From Trichopria drosophilae (lineage: Eukaryota > Arthropoda > Insecta > Hymenoptera > Diapriidae), in NCBI GenBank assembly GCA_030407085.1, contig CM059584.1:125459001-125523000 (forward strand): a stretch of 64,000 bases of DNA, read 5' to 3'. Within the stretch, counting starts at the first letter, position 1; each line of letters starts with the position of its first letter. Below, one piece after another: positions 56,939-64,000 of the stretch. A program made the translations under genes and the position numbers. The notes beneath the pieces were generated by a model that saw only the letters and a list, made by a program, of their open reading frames with translations, was not told the origin of the DNA and made no database searches.

Positions 56939-59844
56939 GTAAGTTTTAGACACTTTTACCTTTTGCACCATTTGGATGACTAATGCTTGACTTTTACTAC
57001 TTGCGAGGTCGTATACTCTGCGTTGTTTTGAAAGTGTACAATTCAATGCCATATATCTTAGCAAATGTATGATAAATGTCGGATTAAAATATAGCCTGAC
57101 AAAAACGAATATTACAATCTTCATCAATTATCTAAAGCATTGCGATTAATTCTTATCTTCATAATATTTGAGAGCAAAGTTGCAAGCTTTTTTATATATA
57201 TCATACAGGAAATCAAAGTTTTATGGAAATCCTTTTTACATACAACATTTTTTTTTTGGTAATATAGTATCTCGACATAGTTTTCCATATTTTTGTTTGG
57301 TTTAATAATATGTCAAGTTTTCGACAGGCGACAAGGAATGAATGCCATTTCCTTAAAAAATATACAATTTTTATGTTTTTCTTCGCTGCAAAGTATTTCG
57401 AGTATAATTATTAATAAAATATTTTGTGTTTTGGTTTAAATAAATATATGAAGATCTAGGATAGTATACGTGCATATGGAAGTAATTGAAGATTGTGTGA
57501 GCACGTGCGCATCCAAACGTTTAATATCAAATGCTTTATACGACATAGTTTTACCCATTGGCCGCTTGAAATAAAACGTATAATAAAATTATTCAACTGT
57601 AGAATATATCAATTATTCTGCATTTAGTTACTGTTGAATAAATAACATGGACAAATCGAGCGAGTGATTCGTCTTAAAGTTTTCAAGGTTACGTTGTATT
57701 TTGGAGTGCTAAGTGGTTTAATTAGACATTTTTTAATTGAAGTCCATTTAGTATTGTTCCGAACGTCATAGTGGACAAATATAGACAAAATGTTAATGAT
57801 ATATTTAAAAAAAAATGATCAACAATGATTCTGATTGTTGTAATTTTCATTAAATTTTAATAATTAGCTGCGCACATGTATTCTAAACAGTAACTAAGCA
57901 TTGCTTTTATATGCTATTAAGATATATTTATATTTGGTGAAGAGAATGAAAGTAAATAAACGCTATAATTCCCATAAATACTTGTAAATTAATGTATTCG
58001 AAAGTGAAAAGAATAATATGTCGAAATTAAAGGTAGAAAATAAATGTTACCTATTTCATATACATGCATAAAATTATAGAAATATTAAGTAAGTATCGCA
58101 TGCATTCAACCTCTATTACTATTAATATGTCTAATCCAATTCGAATCAGGCAGACGGATAGGTTACATATTTTCCTTTCAATTATCTATTAAATGTATTA
58201 TTATATAAGGGAAATAAAGGAATACATATTTTATTGAATTAAAAAAAGATCATTTCTAATAAAGTTATGAGTACGTCAAATTTCAACACTGAACATAAAA
58301 AAAATGTTTAAAAACTTGTTATTTTGCCTGTCAGTTTTACCTAATTAAGGTAATTAAATCTCTTTTGCTGATTCATATGGGCAACTTTGTGTGGTCGTCT
58401 GGGTAACTTATAATCTTCAAAATAAACAAAATAATGACAGATTTTCATAAAAATAAACTACTAAATTATTTGTTCAAAATTTTACCATAAATTACTACTA
58501 ATATGAAAAAGAATTATCACACGTTCTATGCAGCCCAAACTATATTTTCATGTCGAAGAGTTTTTTAAAATTTTTGTCTCTGACTTGAAAATTTTTAGAA
58601 TAATTTTAAAACAGAGAGTAATGGCAGCTTTTATTTTCGTTTGAAATAGCAAGAGGGGTCAAAATGACCAAGAAATAAAAAAATATGGATTTCTATTCTA
58701 AAAAAATAAACATTTATTTTATATTTTGAAGCATTCTACCTAAAAATGAATGTTGTTTAGTTAGTTTGAAATTACTTCGCTTTCACCTATAATTAATTGT
58801 AAACTATATTTCAAATTTGGAAATTATGAATCATTTTTCATTTTTTTTTTTCATTTTTATTTATTTCAGGTCAATGTACATAGAAGTTTTAAATATAACA
58901 CCTAAAAGTAGGATATAAAATACGAACACCCCACAAGGCTAGGCCTGTCTGCGGGAAATCAAAAGGGAATGAATTGATATCAAAAATACTCACTCCGATA
59001 TTTATTGTATTTCAGATATTATATGCAATTTTAATCCACCACATTAAATTTCAAAATTCTTAAATTTGTTTCGAATGAAGCATCTTTCAACCCCCCCCCC
59101 CCAAAAAAAATTTATTAATCAGTTTTATAAACGAAATTGTAACGGTCATAATAATTTTCGAAATTCAGAAATTAAATTCTTATTCAACGTCGTAGGAGAC
59201 AACACAGTATTTATTTTCAAACGAATATTCAAACTGCATTAATAGTTTTTTCTAATAACACTTTACGAAAATACATTTCTTAATTGTTAAAAAAAAGTAT
59301 TCCATGATCGTAATACTTTAGTAGAGCAATAAGTAAATAATATTTCTTGAAATCATAAGAATGAAATAAAATGTGTTGAATCTTTTATGAGTGATATACA
59401 ATTCTTCGATTATATTAGTTCTAGAAATGGTTGACCTTCAACCCTATCAATAAAATAAAAGTCACGAATGGAAGAATCTTCAAGCAATTTCAGGGATTAA
59501 AAAATGTCACGTTTGGAAACACGAAGCGGACTAACATAGTGAATGACAACTAATCATGATTGGAAACTTTTTATCTCATGAGGTTCGATGAGTCCAATTA
59601 GCATATATTTTTTTAAAGGTATAATTTGGCCTATTTTATATTTCCGATTTGGTGAACAATTATTAGAATTAAATGAAAACGATAAAATTACAAATTTTTT
59701 GTTAAATGACTTGTAAGTCCAATCACAACTTAAGAATAAGATTTTTTACAAAAATAACAAAATCAGTAGTAGTGTACATATATTTCATATTTTATTATAC
59801 TACTAAATAATATTTATATTTCGTTGAAGAAAGTTCGATGACTG
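56939..59844. other. Putative intron 1 of the signal-peptide gene
   Basis: AT-rich, with a C run at 59090-59102. No exon recognised. Confidence 0.4.
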
Positions 59845-60345
59845 CACTGAGAAAAAAATCCATAGTTAAATTGACTCTATTACATAGTGGGAAAAATATA
59901 GTTAAAACTACTATGAAATACAGTTAAATTTACCACTTTCATAGTAGATTTTACTATAATTTTGTTACACCAACTGTTTAACTTAAACAAAGAACGAAGG
60001 GAGAAAAGTGGATTTTTCATATGCTACGATATATATAGTTCACAAATATTTTTAAAAAGTAAATTTTGACTCCTTTCCATATTTTTTATGATTATTTCTT
60101 AAGCAATGATGAAATATATGAATAAGCAATAAGTGATGGTAGTAATTTTCTGAAACGACTATTTCAAAATAATTGAGTCTATTTGTCTATTATGATAAGT
60201 AGCATTTTGAATCAGAAACAATAGTTAAACTTTTCTATTTCACCAGTATTATTTATTGAAGTTCAGTAGGAACCCATTCTTCTTCACCTACTAAAACCTT
60301 ATGTTGGTATTATATGCCTAATTAGTCAGTAATCAAGTTAGAAAT
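59845..60345. repeat. Block reiterating ATAGTTAAA/TTTAACTAT-type motif, starts GCACTGAGAAAA
   Basis: GCACTGAGAAAAAAATCC is followed by repeated ATAGTTAAA, ACTACTATG, CATAGTAG and later AATAGTTAAAC. The right border is unclear. Confidence 0.5.
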
Positions 60346-63300
60346 ATATTTTTAAATCTACGGGACTTTCAAGTCCCACCAGTAGCTAGATTGTTAAGTA
60401 AAATAATTGTCTAAACGTTATTTACTAAAATAACTACTAACTAACTAACTACTAATGCGTTTAGCCTATTTAAAATTTATTTTAATTCTTCTTCATGTTG
60501 GGAAGAATGTATGGTAAAAATGTTAGCGAAAAAGTTAGTGCTGAGAAAATTTAGTTATTTTATTTTTATAGATTAATAATAATAATAATAATAAACGGAT
60601 TTATTGGTTGATGAATGTAATTACTTACAACGCCAACCGGCGAGTTAGTGACAGATAGAGAGAAATTTTAACGTTTTCTAATATGTACAATTTTTTATGC
60701 GAGTCTTTTTTAATCCTTTTTAAATACTGCATATTTTCTCAATGAGTATAGCTATAAAACAATGTGTTTTTATAGTAGCGCTTGCGTTTATAGATTATGG
60801 AATAACCTTTTAATGCGAAATGTTCTGTTTTAATATACATTTAGAATGGAATGAAATAAAATTTTCAATGTACTTTGAGGTGAATTTTTGTAATAATATT
60901 TTTTTACTCCGGCAAATGAGAATAACTCAAAACGAATTTAATCTTCATCATCGCAGCGATTATGTTCCATGCGAATTAAAATAACATAAAGAACATTGAA
61001 ATGACAGAAATTTATTTTTACATTAAAACGCGGCGGAGGTTCACGTTCATGAAAATATGATTTTCAAGAGCATATTTCATGTCTACAAACAAAATATATG
61101 TTTATTTACTTAAAAAATAAAAATATATATTATTTTGAAAAATGTGAAAAATTCTTTTTGAAACTAAAATAAAATTGCATTCATATATTGATGAGAAGTA
61201 TTTTTATTGCAAGTTTTTAAGATATTATATCTATAATATAATAGAAATAAAAAATAAATGTAATCATAAAAGGGGTACTTTTAGTTACTTGGGCATCGAT
61301 CTTTAACAAATAAATTTGATTCCCAAGCGAAGTAAGGACTTATTTTGGCGGAAACAGTTCTTTTGCTTCCTAAGGAAAGAAAGAGCTATTATGCTTCAGG
61401 GATGTAGAGACAAAAATAGCATTTTGCACTCCGTCTATTAGAAAATGGTTAATAAACTAAACTCTTCGAAACCAAGGTGCATGAACAACCAGCATTTAAT
61501 ACACATTCTACAATTAAAATCCATATAAAAATAACATTCCAAGTAATTTAATGGCTTTTGTAAATTCTAGCAATTAAAACAATTAAAAATTTGAACGATT
61601 AAAATAAATCTTTTAATTTTTAGAGAGATGATTGTGTCAATAACAATCGAAATATAATCACAATTTTTTTTTTGTTTAGTGCATACCTAGTTATTTATTC
61701 TCTACAACTTTTTTCGCATTAGGTTATTATTTGACTCCCAAATCAGCATAATTTACACATAGATTTCTGCGATATTTTATTTAAAGTATAAATGAGGAAA
61801 ATATTTGTTGACACCCTCATATCCTACTATTTTTAAAGAGGCTAATTCGAATGGCGTTGCTGAAATTTTCAAAAAATATTTAACAAATTTCGTTCGTAAA
61901 TACGGAAAATAATAAAAAATGTATTTTAGATATTCTTATTCTTGTCGATTTGTTTTTTTAAATGGCTCTAGAGCACGAAAATATGTTGACATCAAGTGGA
62001 GATTTTTTGTTAGGTCTGAGATTTTCTTTTCTGTCTTTAGATTTCTATATAGTTTGAACATATACAATAAGTTTTCTAATGTTGTGGATTCTTCATTGAT
62101 ATTTCACGAAATAAGATTACGTTATCAACTTCCAAGATGACATCTTATATTCGCCAACCTAGTAAATAATCTAGGTTGGTTCCTGTTGAGTTAAACAAAT
62201 TTTTACATGCTTTTTTGCAGAAAATAATCAATTTTTTCCATTAACAAAATTCTCAGCCAATTTGCAAACGATCAGAATTACATACGTAGAAGAAAAGTAG
62301 TACTTAATTTTAAAAATTATAACTCGTGAGTAGTCGATTATGTCGGAATGTTTTCGCAAATCCGGTGTTCATCACCCATTCTACGCATTAGATAATATCT
62401 CAGGAAATGATGAGGCGAGAGAGAATGAGAATTTAAATAGAAACGTCGACCACCTGCGGACGCGTTAATCAAAATTTTCTTCAACTTTGACCCTAAAGTT
62501 TCGTTAGGGTCCAAGTTAAATACTGCGGGTACAGTAATTACACTGCTGTTGGTTTCACTACAGTTCAAATTTTTGAACAAGAACAATAATTTTTGGAATA
62601 TTTCTCTATTATTGTGTATGACAGTTTCGTGGTAATTAATGCACGAAAAACGAAATAAGAAAGGCCAAATGAAGTCCAAATCATCAATTTCATAATTTGC
62701 GTAATTAAAGAATAATTGGACTAGAATTTAAATTCATGTGGATTAAAAAAATGAGACAGGGTGAGTCCTTCTAAATTTTGAGCGCAAAAGTATGCACAAA
62801 AAATATTTTCTTTCTCCCAGAACTTGTTGCTATCAGACTGAAATATTCATCTCCCTATTTTTTTATATATTAATATTTTAAAATTCATGTTTATCGTTTA
62901 AGAAACTGTCCAGACGTCTACAAAACTTGGTTTGCAAAAATATCAACATTTGCTTGTTTCTAGTATTCTTTGACATATAATCTGTTATTGATTTTTTAAA
63001 CGCAATATAATTAAAATACGAAATTTTTTGTTATTTGTGTTAACCTCTCACAACTTTCCGAGGAGTTACTTAATAATTCCTAAGTATTTTAGATATATTT
63101 TCTTGTATTCTGCTATTTTGTCGTAATCCCTTTATAACGAAGTTAGGATTGGCTTTTATGAATTGTGGTGGGTCGTTAAACTGTCTAAAGCACTCTAATT
63201 GTAATCGATATCTATTAGATAATTGAAATTTCACTTCGAGCTTTTAATATGAAAAAGAGCCTTTATATAAAACTGTACATTAATTTAGATCGCATTTAGA

Positions 63301-63966
63301 ACTACTGAATAAGTAATATGTTAAATTGGCTGCATTGATTTCCGTTTGCAATAAAATGTGTCATCTGACTTTTTATCAATTTTTAATTGAAAACATAAAA
63401 AATTTCTTTTGGTTCATTTCGAAATAACAGAGAGCTTTAGTATTAATAATGAAACAAAATAATTCTTCCTTTATTATATATATATATGTATAAAGCATTT
63501 CACTAAATTACATTTAAATGAACTAAAATAATTTATTAATTAAAAATGGTTAGGTAGTAATTTTGTGTTTGAATAATAGAAGTAGCTTATCTGATCAAAT
63601 ATAGCTCTATTTCTTATTCAGGCATGCAAAATATGGATTAATATTTGTATGCAACTTACAATGCTCCTGAGAAGCATAGCAGATTTTTTGTACGTCGTAT
63701 TAGAAACAAAATGTTGGTTTTGTTCTCCACAAAAAAGCTGCGAGAAAAGCAAAAGCCATTGATGTACTAAAAATGAAAGAAAAATTAAATAATACAGTAT
63801 TTTCTAAATACCTTATGATTAATACTGGATTTATATAAGTTGTCGTTCTTGAAACGTACTCAACAATGAAGTATGGTGTGAAAAATTCAGCAGACTAATT
63901 TACAACCGAGTAGACGAGATCTAAAGCATTAGGTACATCCTCTTCTGACAATAAATACAGTAGAGT
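60346..63966. other. AT-rich, no exon recognised
   Basis: The only notable frame is a minus-strand one at 62679-62338 (113 codons, opening with TTG) with two N-glycosylation-type sites but no known motif. It is not called as a gene. Confidence 0.4.
60579..60594 (+). repeat. (AAT)n microsatellite
   Basis: A short run of AATAAT units. Confidence 0.8.
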
Positions 63967-64000
63967 CCCGGTATATTTGCCCGCTCGGTTCCTCGCATTC
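63967..64000 (+). mobile_element. Left terminus of a pogo/mariner-type element at window edge
   Basis: TA followed by CAGTAGAGTCCCGGTATATT resembles pogo/Tigger ends (CAGTAGAAC...) such as that at 15332. The rest lies outside the window. Confidence 0.5.

Overview
The window is AT-rich nuclear DNA from an insect. The evidence is spliceosomal introns with GT/AG borders, a tandem-domain haem peroxidase of insect type, a STRAP orthologue, non-LTR retrotransposons, and many MITE or foldback elements, some carrying TTAGG-type repeats. I cannot fix the order; a hymenopteran or hemipteran is a guess. About 90% of the window is non-coding.

Three genes are supported. (1) A + strand secreted/extracellular haem peroxidase with two peroxidase domains: exons 10008-10960, 11032-13728 and 16769-17026. 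The 5' signal-peptide exon was not found with confidence. Domain 1 has lost its haem and catalytic residues. Domain 2 is intact, and a furin-type RRRKR site lies between them. The first visible exon appears to hold a one-base frameshift. (2) A - strand WD40 gene, the STRAP orthologue (SMN-complex/TGF-beta adaptor), with five exons between 37940 and 19297; the exon phases all close and give a 330-residue protein. (3) A probable first coding exon (56869-56938, + strand) encoding a signal peptide, whose gene would continue beyond the right edge.

Layout. 1-10007: AT-rich upstream sequence with a degraded piggyBac-type MITE (7273-8400), a motif-reiterating repeat block (3960-5370) and a TIR MITE (9157-9519). 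10008-17044: the peroxidase gene; its last intron holds a foldback element with TTAGG-like tracts and a nested pogo/Tigger-type MITE. 17301-18596: a 1.3 kb piggyBac-type foldback. 19297-37940: STRAP, with introns 1 and 4 swollen by transposons. Intron 4 holds a near full-length Jockey-type LINE, itself split by a TTAA-flanked foldback and a 330 bp MITE. Intron 1 holds a nest of LINE fragments, foldbacks, a tRNA-derived SINE-like head and reiterated-motif blocks. 37941-56868: intergenic, with several TIR/foldback families, an AGACA microsatellite and a recurring AGTATATTATG-ended family. 56869-64000: the putative signal-peptide exon and its long intron, ending in a second pogo-type terminus at the window edge.

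The main interest is (a) the peroxidase with a dead first domain, a furin linker and a frameshift, (b) nested insertions whose ancestral target reading frame can be read exactly across the junctions, and (c) a recurring class of repeats in which each locus reiterates a different short near-palindromic motif.
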